A stretch of 64,000 bases of DNA from the NCBI RefSeq assembly GCF_002810445.1, contig NZ_NEXS01000009.1, positions 248,001-312,000 on the forward strand, read 5' to 3'. The position numbers were made by a program, and so were the translations under genes. Origin of the DNA: Advenella sp. S44. Its GTDB lineage: Bacteria > Pseudomonadota > Gammaproteobacteria > Burkholderiales > Burkholderiaceae_B. The notes beneath the pieces were generated by a model. That model was not told the origin of the DNA and did not search any database. It saw nothing but the letters and a program-made list of their open reading frames with translations. Positions 48,148 to 56,934 of the stretch are shown piece by piece. Position 1 is the first letter of the stretch. Each line of letters starts with the position of its first letter.

Positions 48148-48861
48148 GTGAAACCAACTGTTATTCACCGTTCGCTCTTGGTGTGCTCCCTGTGCCTGTT
48201 GCCAGCGCTGCAGGCAATTGCCCAGCAGGCAGCGACCCCGTATCAGGCCGGCTCAACGTCTTCAGACGATGCGATCAATGCCATCCCCTCCCCAAGGTAC
48301 ACTCAGGACAACGGGCCGAATGCGCGCGAGCCTGGCTGGCAGGGGCTGGCAAACGTGCTGAAAAAGCTGGAGCCCTCAGTGGACACGTCCATTCCGGAAA
48401 CCGCATCGGATGCCGCCAATCGCCTGAGTGCGATGATAACGCAAGGCCAGGCAGCCCAGGCGCTGCGGGAAATCGAACAGCGCCAGAACGTTAATGATCG
48501 GATCATTGCCCCGGCGACCGATGTACAACTGCTTTTTCTCAAAGCTCGCGCACTGGCGGCGCTGGGACGCGCGCCGCAGGCCCTGGAAGTTTATCGCAGC
48601 ATGACATCCAGCTACCCAGAACTGGCCGAACCATGGAACAATATGGCAGCGCTTTACCTGCAATCCGGTCTGCTGGAGCCGGCACATGAGGCGCTCAAAA
48701 CTGCCTTGTCGATTAATCCACGCTACGGGGTTGCATTGCGCAACATGGGTATGGTGCAATTGATGCTGTCCCAGAAGGCATTTGCCGATGCGTCCCGTAA
48801 CGGCATTCCCGGTGCCGCAGCCCAGGCGCAGGCCCTGGAGCGCATTATTCAAGGAAATTGA
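48148..48861 (+). CDS. Exported tetratricopeptide-repeat protein
   Basis: 237 residues: a signal peptide (about 1-25, [23 protein letters not shown]) and two to three TPR units in the second half ([73 protein letters not shown]). A probable periplasmic scaffold; partner unknown. It sits between cysS and the cyclophilin gene, as in related beta-proteobacteria. Its stop overlaps the TTG at which the next frame could begin. Confidence 0.85.
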   Translation: MKPTVIHRSLLVCSLCLLPALQAIAQQAATPYQAGSTSSDDAINAIPSPRYTQDNGPNAREPGWQGLANVLKKLEPSVDTSIPETASDAANRLSAMITQGQAAQALREIEQRQNVNDRIIAPATDVQLLFLKARALAALGRAPQALEVYRSMTSSYPELAEPWNNMAALYLQSGLLEPAHEALKTALSINPRYGVALRNMGMVQLMLSQKAFADASRNGIPGAAAQAQALERIIQGN

Positions 48862-48866
48862 AAAAC

Positions 48867-49496
48867 GTGACATCGCATTTTGTAGTTTTACGCCGCATTG
48901 CCGGCTTCGCGCTGGGGGCCGTTATGTCGGTCACCGCGATACAGGCGGCATATGCCGCAGATTCTTCAACCAAAAAGGAAATATCCATGAGTCAGCCAAA
49001 GGTTAAAGTGCAAACCAATCAGGGCGATTTCGTCCTGGAACTGAATGCTGAAAAAGCACCCGTTACCACAGAAAACTTTCTGAAATATGTCAACAATGGT
49101 TTCTTCGATAACCTGATTTTCCACCGTGTGATCAAGGGATTCATGATTCAGGGCGGCGGTTTTGACGTTGAGATGAAACAAAAAGCGACCGAAGCGCCTA
49201 TCAAGAATGAAGCAGATAACGGCCTGAAGAACGACAAGTACACCATCGCCATGGCTCGCACCAACGATCCCCAGTCGGCTACTGCTCAGTTTTTCATCAA
49301 CGCCAAGGACAATGATTTTCTGAACTTCTCAGCACCCACTGCGCAAGGCTGGGGCTATGCCGTGTTCGGCAAGGTTGTAGAAGGCCAGGACGTCATCGAC
49401 AAAATCGAAGAAGTCAAAACAGGCAATCGTGGTTTCCATCAAGATGTGCCGGTTGAGCCCGTCGTCATCGAAAAAGCCAGCGTTGTCGAAAACTGA
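48867..49496 (+). CDS. Peptidyl-prolyl cis-trans isomerase (cyclophilin), with signal peptide and internal start
   Basis: The frame encodes a signal peptide ([25 protein letters not shown]) joined directly to a complete small cyclophilin of the PpiB type ([25 protein letters not shown]..., [40 protein letters not shown]). Catalytic residues Arg (FHRV), Phe and Gln are present. Related genomes usually carry two tandem genes, an exported ppiA and a cytoplasmic ppiB (from memory). Here only the ppiA leader seems to remain, fused to ppiB. The ATG at 48987 has its own AAGGA site 8 nt upstream, so a 169-residue cytoplasmic form starting there is as likely as the exported one from GTG 48867 or TTG 48858. 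Confidence 0.88.
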   Translation: MTSHFVVLRRIAGFALGAVMSVTAIQAAYAADSSTKKEISMSQPKVKVQTNQGDFVLELNAEKAPVTTENFLKYVNNGFFDNLIFHRVIKGFMIQGGGFDVEMKQKATEAPIKNEADNGLKNDKYTIAMARTNDPQSATAQFFINAKDNDFLNFSAPTAQGWGYAVFGKVVEGQDVIDKIEEVKTGNRGFHQDVPVEPVVIEKASVVEN

Positions 49497-50313
49497 TTTC
49501 ACACTGCCCGGCACGATCTGGGTTGCCTCGGATATCCATCTGGCGCGGCAGGTTCCGCAAACCTGCCGCGTTTTCTATGCTTTTCTGGCCGAGGCGGCCG
49601 TGCATGCCGACGCACTCATATTGGCGGGCGATATCTTTGACGCCTGGATCGGCGACGATGCAGCCGTCCATGAACCCGAACCGTGGCTGCGGGAAGCGCT
49701 CGAACATTTATCCGAAACTGCAAAAAAGATCCCACTATTCATAGGTCATGGCAATCGTGATTTTTTGATGGGACCGGCGCTGGCCCGCCGACTTGGCGCA
49801 ACACTGATGCCCGAATCTGCACTGTTCCAGACAGACGTCGGGCCCATACACATCAGCCACGGAGACGAACTTTGCACGCACGATGTGCCCTTCCAGCGTT
49901 TTCGCAAATTCTCGCGCCACCGGCTCACGCGTCAACTGTTTCTGGCGCTGCCCTTGCGTGTGCGCCAGATGATCGCCCGGCGCGCCCGCAAGACCAGCAT
50001 GCATTCGCATGGCACCAAGCCGATGTATCTGATGGACGTCGCTCACACGTCAGTCTCGGAAGTATTCAGAACCCATCCGGCACTCATTCACCTGGTGCAC
50101 GGACATACCCACAAACCCAAATGCCACCGCTTTGAAGATCACGGAGCACAGCGATGCCGCTGGGTGTTGCCCGACTGGGAATGGGATCATCCGCCTTTTC
50201 GCGGGGGGTATCTGTCTATCGGCGCAGCCGGGATCACGATGCATCGCTATACGGCGCCCGATTCGATGTCGGCGCCAAAGCCTTCATTCGCTGGAAAAAC
50301 GGGCTGCCATTAG
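49444..50313 (+). CDS. lpxH: UDP-2,3-diacylglucosamine diphosphatase
   Basis: About 289 residues from ATG 49444, overlapping the cyclophilin gene. Downstream starts (TTG 49486) are possible, as the family normally begins near [10 protein letters not shown]. Calcineurin-type metallophosphoesterase motifs are complete: [40 protein letters not shown] and LVHGHTHKP. LpxH cleaves UDP-2,3-diacylglucosamine to lipid X in lipid A synthesis at the inner-membrane face. The C-terminal tail is somewhat longer than usual. Neighbouring cyclophilin and TPR genes match the locus in related genera. Confidence 0.93.
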   Translation: MCRLSPSSSKKPALSKTDFTLPGTIWVASDIHLARQVPQTCRVFYAFLAEAAVHADALILAGDIFDAWIGDDAAVHEPEPWLREALEHLSETAKKIPLFIGHGNRDFLMGPALARRLGATLMPESALFQTDVGPIHISHGDELCTHDVPFQRFRKFSRHRLTRQLFLALPLRVRQMIARRARKTSMHSHGTKPMYLMDVAHTSVSEVFRTHPALIHLVHGHTHKPKCHRFEDHGAQRCRWVLPDWEWDHPPFRGGYLSIGAAGITMHRYTAPDSMSAPKPSFAGKTGCH

Positions 50314-50329
50314 CCAGCATGCCGGCCGG

Positions 50330-51130
50330 CTAGCGCCCCTGGAACAGCGGCTTGCGTTTTTCGCGAAACGCCTTGCTTCCTTCCCGATAATCCTCTGTCA
50401 TACCCATCTCGCGTTGTAGCTCGATTTCCAGCTCAATTTGCCGCGGCAGGCTATTATCGGCGCTGGCATACAAGGCATGTTTCGTAGCGGCCAGCGCACG
50501 TGTTGCACCGGTAATCAATTGCGTATGAACCAATTGCATCTGTGATTGCAACTGCTCATCGGGAATGCACTTCCAAATCATGCCCCATTGTTCCGCTGTC
50601 TCGGCCGATACCGGTTCAGCCAACAGCGCTGCGCCCATGGCTCGCTGTGTGCCTACCAGTCGCGGCAGAAAATGCGTAGATCCGGCATCGGGCACCAGAC
50701 TGATTTTGGCAAACGCCTGGATAAACTTGGCGGACTTGACGGCAAATACCAAATCGCAGGCCAGTGCGAGACTCATGCCCGCCCCGGCGGCCACGCCATT
50801 GACGAAACAAACAATCGGGGCAGGCAAGGCGCGCATCCGCAAGATCAGCGGCTTGTAATTCTTTTCCAGCGCCTCTCCCAGGTCACGGAATTGGCCCGGC
50901 TCCAGTGGCTGGCGCTCCCCCAAGTCCTGCCCTGCGCAAAAGCCGCGGCCCGCGCCGGTCAGTATCACGCCACGCAGATCGGCACGCGACTCAAGAAAGT
51001 CCAGGGCATCACGCAGTTCATCATGCATCGGCGCGGTAAAACTGTTAAGTTTATCCGGCCGGTTAAGCGTGATATAGCCCACGCTGTCACGGTATTCAAA
51101 CAAAATTGTCTCGTAAACTTTTTTCTCCAC
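50330..51130 (-). CDS. Enoyl-CoA hydratase/isomerase, PaaG-like
   Basis: 266 residues of the crotonase superfamily: ILTGAGRGFCAGQDLGERQPL, CFVNGVAAGAGMSLALACDLVFA and KISLVPDAGSTHFLPRLVGTQRAMGAALLAEPVSAETAEQWGMIW. The GxGRGFCAGQDLxER and PDAGSTxFLPR patterns are those of PaaG, the 1,2-epoxyphenylacetyl-CoA isomerase, with Asp in VPDAG as the catalytic acid. No other paa genes are in the window, so it may instead isomerise another ring or unsaturated acyl-CoA. Convergent with lpxH. Confidence 0.85.
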   Translation of the reverse strand: MEKKVYETILFEYRDSVGYITLNRPDKLNSFTAPMHDELRDALDFLESRADLRGVILTGAGRGFCAGQDLGERQPLEPGQFRDLGEALEKNYKPLILRMRALPAPIVCFVNGVAAGAGMSLALACDLVFAVKSAKFIQAFAKISLVPDAGSTHFLPRLVGTQRAMGAALLAEPVSAETAEQWGMIWKCIPDEQLQSQMQLVHTQLITGATRALAATKHALYASADNSLPRQIELEIELQREMGMTEDYREGSKAFREKRKPLFQGR

Positions 51131-51445
51131 TGCTGTACTCCCTTAATATCCCAACAAAATCAGCGCCGACATGGCTGCAATAACTGCACGTGCGCCATGA
51201 TACCCAATCTGGCGACAGACCATTGGCAAAAGATCTGTTGCGTCCCTATCTCACTACAAATTGTCGTGAACTGCAATTCTGTATTTCGGAAGCCCCCGTT
51301 AGCCTGCCTTTGATCCCGCTGTCGCCTTGCGGGAAAACGTGAGTTAAGTGACTCAGAAGAGATCCTTAGGCAAAAACAGATTGTCATTTGCCGGCACCGA
51401 ATCAATACTGTATGACATATTCATTTTTCGATACAGGAACCGCCC
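51131..51445. other. Divergent promoter region
   Basis: Between the PaaG-like gene and the DUF35/thiolase operon. A hairpin CCCGC...GCGGG at 51318-51335 has no U tract. No gene seen. Confidence 0.35.
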
Positions 51446-51844
51446 ATGACCGTGAGTAATCAGGCGCTGGAAACTGGCGCAGATCAATACTTTGACATCC
51501 AGTTGCAGGCCGGAATGTTCACCATCCAGCGCTGTAGTCAATGCGACAACAGCATTTTCTATCCGCGCATGATCTGCCCTCATTGCGGCAGTGATGATCT
51601 GTATTGGTATGAGCCTTCAGGAAAGGGGACAGTGTATTCCACGACAATCGTGCGCAACAAACCGGAGAAAGGCGGCGACTATAACGTGGCGCTGATCGAT
51701 CTGGCGGAAGGCCCTCGCATGATGAGCCGGGTAGACGACATGGCACCCGGCGAAGTGAAAATCGGCTTGGCGGTCAGCGCCCGAATCAAGCAGACAGAAG
51801 AAGGCGCTTTGCTGGTCTTTGTACCCGCAGGAGAACAGGCATGA
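51446..51844 (+). CDS. Zn-ribbon/OB-fold protein (DUF35, thiolase partner)
   Basis: 132 residues: a rubredoxin-like zinc ribbon with four Cys (QRCSQCDNSIFYPRMICPHCGSDDLYW) and an OB-fold acyl-CoA-associated domain (GTVYSTTIVRNKPEKGGDYNVALIDLAEGPRMMSRV). DUF35 proteins form complexes with SCP2-type thiolases or with ChsH-like hydratases. It overlaps the thiolase gene by 4 nt (ATGA), supporting a stoichiometric complex. AGGA precedes the ATG. Confidence 0.92.
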   Translation: MTVSNQALETGADQYFDIQLQAGMFTIQRCSQCDNSIFYPRMICPHCGSDDLYWYEPSGKGTVYSTTIVRNKPEKGGDYNVALIDLAEGPRMMSRVDDMAPGEVKIGLAVSARIKQTEEGALLVFVPAGEQA

Positions 51845-53013
51845 TTGATACGAAACTGCGCGGCGCAACCGCAATTGTCGGTGTCGGACAGGCAGGCCTG
51901 GGGCTGGCGCAGGGCTATACCGAAATGGAGATTCTGATTCAGGCCGCCAGCCGTGCCGTACGCGACGCGGGCCTGACCATGCAGGATATCGACGGCATTG
52001 CCACGGCCAGTGTCGCCTCAACCATGTGGGTGATGCCCGTGATTGAACACCTGGGCATTAAACCCACCTTTATCGACAACACCATGGTGGGCGGCTCCAG
52101 CTTTGTTGCCCATCTGATGCCTGCTATGCAGGCATTGGCCAGCGGACAATGTAATGCCGTACTCGTCTGTTACGGCAGCACGCAACGCAGCTCTACACTG
52201 AACCGGGCCGCTATCGGCCAGATGCGCAAGGTGATGGACCCGCAGCCTTACGAAAACCCTTATCAGCCTTTGAGTCCGCTAAGCTCCTATGCTCTTGCTG
52301 CCGCAAGGCACATGCACCAATACGGCACAACACGCGAACATCTGGCCGAAGTCGCCGTTGCTGCGCGCCAATGGGCGCAGCGTAATCCCGAAGCGTCCAT
52401 GCGCGATCCGCTGACGATTGATCAAGTGCTCTCGGCACGCATGGTGTCCGACCCGCTGACCGTGCGCGACTGCTGCCTGGTGAGCGATGGCGCCGGCGCG
52501 TATGTGCTGGTGCGCGCCGATCGGGCCAAAGCGCTCCGGCAAAAACCCGTTTACGTGCTGGGCAATGCCACTGCCGTGTGGAACCGCCAGATTTCCTCCA
52601 TGGACGATCTAACCGTGACCGCAGCCCGGCAGTCCGGAAAAATTGCATTTGAAATGGCCGGCGTCAAGCCCTCGGATATTGACGTCGCCGAAGTCTACGA
52701 CGCGTTTACCATCAATACGATACTGTTCATGGAAGACCTGGGCTTTTGCCGCAAGGGCGAAGGCGGTGATTTTGTCAGCAAAGGCGGCATTGCCCCCGGC
52801 GGCCACTTGCCGGTCAATACCAACGGCGGAGGCCTGTCTTGCGTACATCCGGGCATGTACGGGATCTTTATTCTGATCGAAGCGGTCAGGCAGTTAAGAG
52901 AACAATGCGATGCGCGTCAGGTTGCCAACGCCCAACTGGCCGTGGTGCATGGCAACGGCGGCACGCTCTCGAGCCAGTCCACCGCAATATTGGGTACGCA
53001 AGCGACACTGTAG
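51841..53013 (+). CDS. Thiolase-family protein (SCP2/lipid-transfer type)
   Basis: 390 residues: a thiolase fold beginning ATAIVGVGQAGLGLAQGYTEMEILIQAASRAVRDAGLT, with VCYGSTQRSS in the place of the usual nucleophilic-Cys segment, and late VYDAFTINTILFMEDLGF, NTNGGGLSCVHPGMYG and VHGNGGTLSSQSTAIL. The His and Cys of the C-terminal active site are recognisable (LSCVHPG, GNGG). This branch, with a DUF35 partner, cleaves or condenses bulky acyl-CoAs such as aromatic or steroid side chains. Second gene of a two-gene unit; CoA-transferase genes follow after 185 nt. Confidence 0.9.
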   Translation: MIDTKLRGATAIVGVGQAGLGLAQGYTEMEILIQAASRAVRDAGLTMQDIDGIATASVASTMWVMPVIEHLGIKPTFIDNTMVGGSSFVAHLMPAMQALASGQCNAVLVCYGSTQRSSTLNRAAIGQMRKVMDPQPYENPYQPLSPLSSYALAAARHMHQYGTTREHLAEVAVAARQWAQRNPEASMRDPLTIDQVLSARMVSDPLTVRDCCLVSDGAGAYVLVRADRAKALRQKPVYVLGNATAVWNRQISSMDDLTVTAARQSGKIAFEMAGVKPSDIDVAEVYDAFTINTILFMEDLGFCRKGEGGDFVSKGGIAPGGHLPVNTNGGGLSCVHPGMYGIFILIEAVRQLREQCDARQVANAQLAVVHGNGGTLSSQSTAILGTQATL

Positions 53014-53198
53014 AAGCTGGCACGCTGTTACAAGAGCAGCATCGACGCTTCTACAACGCGGCTTGGGGGAGTCTTCAGGCCATTGTTGCATCATGACTTA
53101 CAGGACACGTCGAGAACTCAGCTTTCGAGAGCAGGCGCCGACTTTGTGCGGCCAATTCAACAACGAGCGATGGAAAGACCTTCCCATATTGGAATGCA

Positions 53199-53873
53199 AT
53201 GATAAACAAGGTTTTAGAAACACACGAAGCGGCACTGAGCCAGATTCCGGACGGCGCATCTATTATGGTGGGCGGTTTCGGCGATGCGGGTATCCCGTTT
53301 GAGATGTTGGCCACGCTGGCAGCAATGGGCACTCGAAATTTGACCATCATCAGCAATAACGCCGGCACACGCGAAGTTGGCATTGCCCGCCTGATCAAAA
53401 ACGGACAAGTCAGGAAAATAATCTGCTCCCACCCTCGCCCGCCGCAATCGGATATTTTTGCGCAGGCATATCGCGCCGGTCAGATTGAGCTCGAATGCAC
53501 CCCACAAGGGACGCTGGCTGAAAGGATGCGAGCCGCCGGCGCTGGCCTGGGCCCGTTTTTTACGCCCACCGGCTATGGCACGCGCGTATCGGAAAACAAG
53601 GAAGAACGCGTGGTCAACGGTGTTGGCTATGTCCTGGAAGAACCCCTGCATGCCGATTTTGCGCTGGTGCGCGCCCATCTGGGCGATCGCTGGGGCAACC
53701 TGACCTATCGCTGGGCGGCCAGAAACTTCAATCCCGTCATGTGTACTGCGGCCAAACACACCATCGCGCAAGTCGATAAAGTGGTCGAACTGGGCAGTAT
53801 TCATCCCGAACAGGTCATGACTCCCGGAATTTTTGTGAAACATATCCTACTTGCAGGAGGGCAGCATGCCTGA
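53199..53873 (+). CDS. 3-oxoacid CoA-transferase, subunit A
   Basis: 224 residues of the class I CoA-transferase alpha family (PcaI/ScoA/AtoD type): DGASIMVGGFGDAGIPFEMLATLA, NNAGTREVGIARLIKNGQVRKIICS, IELECTPQGTLAERMRAAGAGLGPFFTPTGYGT and FALVRAHLGDRWGNLTYRWAARNFNPVM. Together with subunit B it moves CoA from succinyl-CoA to a 3-oxo acid (3-oxoadipate or acetoacetate). Its end overlaps the start of subunit B by 8 nt. The adjacent thiolase would then cleave the 3-oxoacyl-CoA formed. Confidence 0.94.
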   Translation: MINKVLETHEAALSQIPDGASIMVGGFGDAGIPFEMLATLAAMGTRNLTIISNNAGTREVGIARLIKNGQVRKIICSHPRPPQSDIFAQAYRAGQIELECTPQGTLAERMRAAGAGLGPFFTPTGYGTRVSENKEERVVNGVGYVLEEPLHADFALVRAHLGDRWGNLTYRWAARNFNPVMCTAAKHTIAQVDKVVELGSIHPEQVMTPGIFVKHILLAGGQHA

Positions 53874-54564
53874 CTACATCCGTCTTGACAGGGAACGAAT
53901 TGCCAGACTGGTAGCCAACAGCCTGCCCGATGGCGCCTATGTCAATCTTGGTATTGGCATGCCTACTTCGGTCGCAGACTATCTGCCGCCAGACAGGGAA
54001 ATTATCCTGCACAGCGAAAACGGCATTCTGGGCATGGGACGCAGCGCGATTGATGACGAAATCGATACCGACATCATTAACGCAAGCCGTAAACCCATTG
54101 TCCTGCTGCAGGGCGCCTCCATTACCGAACACACCAATTCATTTGCCATGATGCGTGGCGGACATCTGGACTACTCGATCCTGGGCGGCTTTCAGGTTGC
54201 CGAAAACGGGGACCTGGCAAACTGGATCACCGATGCACCCGATGCCATTGCAGCGATTGGCGGCGCAATGGATCTGGCCGTAGGAGCAAAGCAGGTGCTG
54301 GTCATGATGGAGCATACGACCAAGACCGGCACGGCCAAATTGCTGCATCAATGCACATACCCGCTGACCGGTGCCGGCGTGGTCGATTATGTTTACACCG
54401 ATCTGGCCATCGTTCAGGTATGCGAGGGCCGTTTTATTATACGGGCCATGGTGCAAGGGTTGACGCAGCAGCAATTGCAGGACCTGAGCGAGGCGACATT
54501 GCATATGGATGGCCCGTGCCAGACAATCCGGCTGGACAGTGAGGGCCAACCCTATCTGGATTGA
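53866..54564 (+). CDS. 3-oxoacid CoA-transferase, subunit B
   Basis: From ATG 53866 (AGGAGG 5 nt upstream) the product has 232 residues of the beta family (PcaJ/ScoB/AtoA type): IARLVANSLPDGAYVNLGIGMPTSVADYL and the catalytic Glu in LHSENGILGMG, followed by GGHLDYSILGGFQVAENGDLANWI. The Glu forms the covalent CoA thioester intermediate. Translationally coupled to subunit A. Substrate range cannot be told from sequence. Confidence 0.95.
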   Translation: MPDYIRLDRERIARLVANSLPDGAYVNLGIGMPTSVADYLPPDREIILHSENGILGMGRSAIDDEIDTDIINASRKPIVLLQGASITEHTNSFAMMRGGHLDYSILGGFQVAENGDLANWITDAPDAIAAIGGAMDLAVGAKQVLVMMEHTTKTGTAKLLHQCTYPLTGAGVVDYVYTDLAIVQVCEGRFIIRAMVQGLTQQQLQDLSEATLHMDGPCQTIRLDSEGQPYLD

Positions 54565-54791
54565 CAAACAGATTGGCAGTGCAATGATAGCGTGTGACGC
54601 ACACGCGCCAGGAGGAACTCGCGCCATTGCACGCCCCCGAGCGACAAAAGGTTGCGCCACCTTGCCGTATCCTGAAAAAAAAACGCCCTGCAACGGCGAT
54701 TACAAGTGTGATTAAACACACGGCAGCAAAGCATCACTGGCAGGCATCCCTTGCCTGGCATCAAGAGCAATATAAAATCCAAGGAGACATC

Positions 54792-55775
54792 ATGAAGACA
54801 ACATTCAACCAGCTGCGGCATCGGATGCTGCGCGCAGGCGTGCTGGCATTCGGACTGGTGCTAAGCGCAGGTGCCCAGGCCTTTCCCGACAAACCCATTA
54901 CGCTGCTGATTCCTTATCCACCGGGCGGCAGCGCCGATATGCTGGCCCGGCCGATTGCCGCGCAAATGCAGAAGACAATGAAACAACCCGTTGTGCTTGA
55001 ATACCGCCCCGGCGCGGGAGGCACCATCGCGACGGCACAGCTGGCGCGGTCTAAACCCGATGGCTATACCGTGCTGATGGTGCTGGCCGCGCACGCGATC
55101 AACCCCAGCATGTATAAATCGCTGCCCTATGATACCGAAAAGGATTTTGCGCCGGTATCGGTCCTGGCGACCTTGCCCATGCTGGTCACCGCCGCCAAGC
55201 AGACGCCGGCAAATACGACACAGGAGTTGATCGACTATGCCAGGGCCAACCCGGACAAGCTCACATTTGCCTCTGCCGGCAATGGCAACACCAGCCATCT
55301 GGCGGCAGAACTATTCAAAAGCGCCACCAACACGAAAATGATTCATGTCCCCTACAAAGGCAGCGGACCCGCCGTAGTGGCCATGCTCTCGGGCGAAGTC
55401 TCGCTGATGTTTGACAGCATTTCCACCTCCCTGCCCCACGTGAAGGCCGGCAAACTCAAAGGCCTTGCAGTGACAGGAACCAAGCGCTCGGCTGTCCTGC
55501 CCGATGTGCCTACTGTGGCAGAGTCCGGTGTCCCAGGCTTTTCCGTCAATGGCTGGTACGGTATCCTGGCACCGGCGGGCACCCCACAAGAGGTAGTCAC
55601 GCAACTGAACAAGGCGTTCAATGATGCCGCCCAGACACCCGCGGTCAAACAGCAACTGACCCAATACGGCTACGAAATAGAAGGTTCCACACCACAGCAT
55701 TTTGCCGATCTCATCACAACTGAAATCAAGAAATGGAAAACCGCGGTCGACCAGTCAGGCGCCCGCGTCGAATAA
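54792..55775 (+). CDS. Bug-family (TctC-like) periplasmic receptor
   Basis: From ATG 54792 (AAGGAG 6 nt upstream) the product has 327 residues: signal peptide (VLAFGLVLSAGAQA, cleavage near residue 27) and FPDKPITLLIPYPPGGSADMLARPIAAQM, YRPGAGGTIATAQLARSKPDGYTVLMV, VPYKGSGPAVVAMLSGEVSLMFDS. It follows the CoA-transferase pair by 227 nt and precedes a second Bug gene by 80 nt, so one operon may carry two receptors. Likely ligand: a keto or aromatic acid degraded by the thiolase/CoA-transferase set (inference). Confidence 0.94.
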   Translation: MKTTFNQLRHRMLRAGVLAFGLVLSAGAQAFPDKPITLLIPYPPGGSADMLARPIAAQMQKTMKQPVVLEYRPGAGGTIATAQLARSKPDGYTVLMVLAAHAINPSMYKSLPYDTEKDFAPVSVLATLPMLVTAAKQTPANTTQELIDYARANPDKLTFASAGNGNTSHLAAELFKSATNTKMIHVPYKGSGPAVVAMLSGEVSLMFDSISTSLPHVKAGKLKGLAVTGTKRSAVLPDVPTVAESGVPGFSVNGWYGILAPAGTPQEVVTQLNKAFNDAAQTPAVKQQLTQYGYEIEGSTPQHFADLITTEIKKWKTAVDQSGARVE

Positions 55776-55855
55776 CGCCGGAGCTGCCGCTGGATATTGC
55801 GGACGGCACTTTTTCCTATGTGTCATCCGATCACGAACGGACCTATGGAGACACC

Positions 55856-56830
55856 ATGTCAAAACGTTATCTGCGTTTCGCTTCCCTGCTATTGCTGCTG
55901 TCACCCGCCCTCGTTTGGGCAAGCGATCACTGGCCTGGCAAGCCCGTCAAATTGGTGGTCGGTTATGCAGCCGGCGGACCCGTAGACACGGCTGCCCGGC
56001 AATTTGCCAAATTCCTGAGCGACCAGATCGGGCAACCTGTCGTTATCGAAAACAAAACCGGTGCCAGTGGCATCATCGCTGCGGAAAACGTGGCAAGGGC
56101 GCAAGCCGACGGCAGCGTGCTGTATTTTCTGGCCAGCCCTACGCTGACCATCACGCCGCATATTCAAAAAGGGATCCAGATCGACAAGGATCGGGATTTC
56201 CGTTACCTGGGCAACCTGGTCGAATATACCAATGTGCTGGTCGTCAATAACAAACTGCCCGTGAAAAATATCAATGAACTCATTGCTTACGCCAAAGCCA
56301 ACCCTGGCGCCTTGTCCTTTGGTTCAGCGGGGGTAGGATCATCCAACCAGTTATCTGCGGAGCTGCTCAAGCAACGAACCGGTACACAAATGCTGCACGT
56401 TCCCTATCGCGGCAATGCCCCGGCCATGATTGATGTCATTGGCGGCAAGACGTCAATGATGTTTGACATTACCGGTACGGCGATCAATTACATTAATAGT
56501 GGCAAGGTACGAGCCCTGGCAGTCACCTCCAAAGAACGCAATCGCGCGTTACCTGACGTGCCTTCCATGTCCGAAGCGGGCATTGAGAACTACGATGTAA
56601 CTGGCTGGTACGGCGTTGTCGGTCCCGCAAAACTGGACGACGCTACCGCCGATCAGATTGAAAAAGCCTTGAAGACCGTCTCTGAATTGTCCGAATATCG
56701 CAAGCAAATGGAAAAAGTCGGCTATACCATTTCGCTGCGCAGCGGCAAACAACTGAAGTCACGTATCGACGATGAATACCGATTGTGGGGCGAAGTCACT
56801 GCAAAGGCCGGCATCCAGCCAACTAAATAG
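55856..56830 (+). CDS. Bug-family (TctC-like) periplasmic receptor
   Basis: From ATG 55856 the product has 324 residues: signal peptide LRFASLLLLLSPALVWA and WPGKPVKLVVGYAAGGPVDTAARQFAKFL, IENKTGASGIIAAENVARAQADGSVLYF, VPYRGNAPAMIDVIGGKTSMMFD. The ligand loop reads AGGPVDTAAR, the same variant as in the convergent receptor at 56935, and differs from the preceding gene. Terminated by a short hairpin at 56831. Confidence 0.93.
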   Translation: MSKRYLRFASLLLLLSPALVWASDHWPGKPVKLVVGYAAGGPVDTAARQFAKFLSDQIGQPVVIENKTGASGIIAAENVARAQADGSVLYFLASPTLTITPHIQKGIQIDKDRDFRYLGNLVEYTNVLVVNNKLPVKNINELIAYAKANPGALSFGSAGVGSSNQLSAELLKQRTGTQMLHVPYRGNAPAMIDVIGGKTSMMFDITGTAINYINSGKVRALAVTSKERNRALPDVPSMSEAGIENYDVTGWYGVVGPAKLDDATADQIEKALKTVSELSEYRKQMEKVGYTISLRSGKQLKSRIDDEYRLWGEVTAKAGIQPTK

Positions 56831-56850
56831 CGTCGGGCTTCGCCCGCGCT
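56831..56850 (+). terminator. Terminator of the double-Bug operon
   Basis: GCG-T-CGGGC-TTC-GCCCG-CGC stem immediately after the stop codon, followed by TTTCGTT. Confidence 0.6.
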
Positions 56851-56860
56851 TTCGTTAACG

Positions 56861-56916
56861 CAATCAGGCAGTATGCTTTTTGCATCTGCATATGGGCTTC
56901 GCATACTGCCTGATTG
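56861..56916. repeat. Long inverted repeat between convergent Bug genes
   Basis: Perfect 16-bp arms CAATCAGGCAGTATGC (56861-56876) and GCATACTGCCTGATTG (56901-56916) with a 24-nt loop. It lies between two convergent operons and could act as a bidirectional terminator or a transcript-end stabiliser, though U tracts are weak. Confidence 0.85.
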
Positions 56917-56934
56917 TCCTTGTCATGTGCTGCC

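Noticed and set aside
51318-51335. CCCGC...GCGGG hairpin as a terminator
   Set aside because: No U tract on either strand and it lies in a divergent promoter region.
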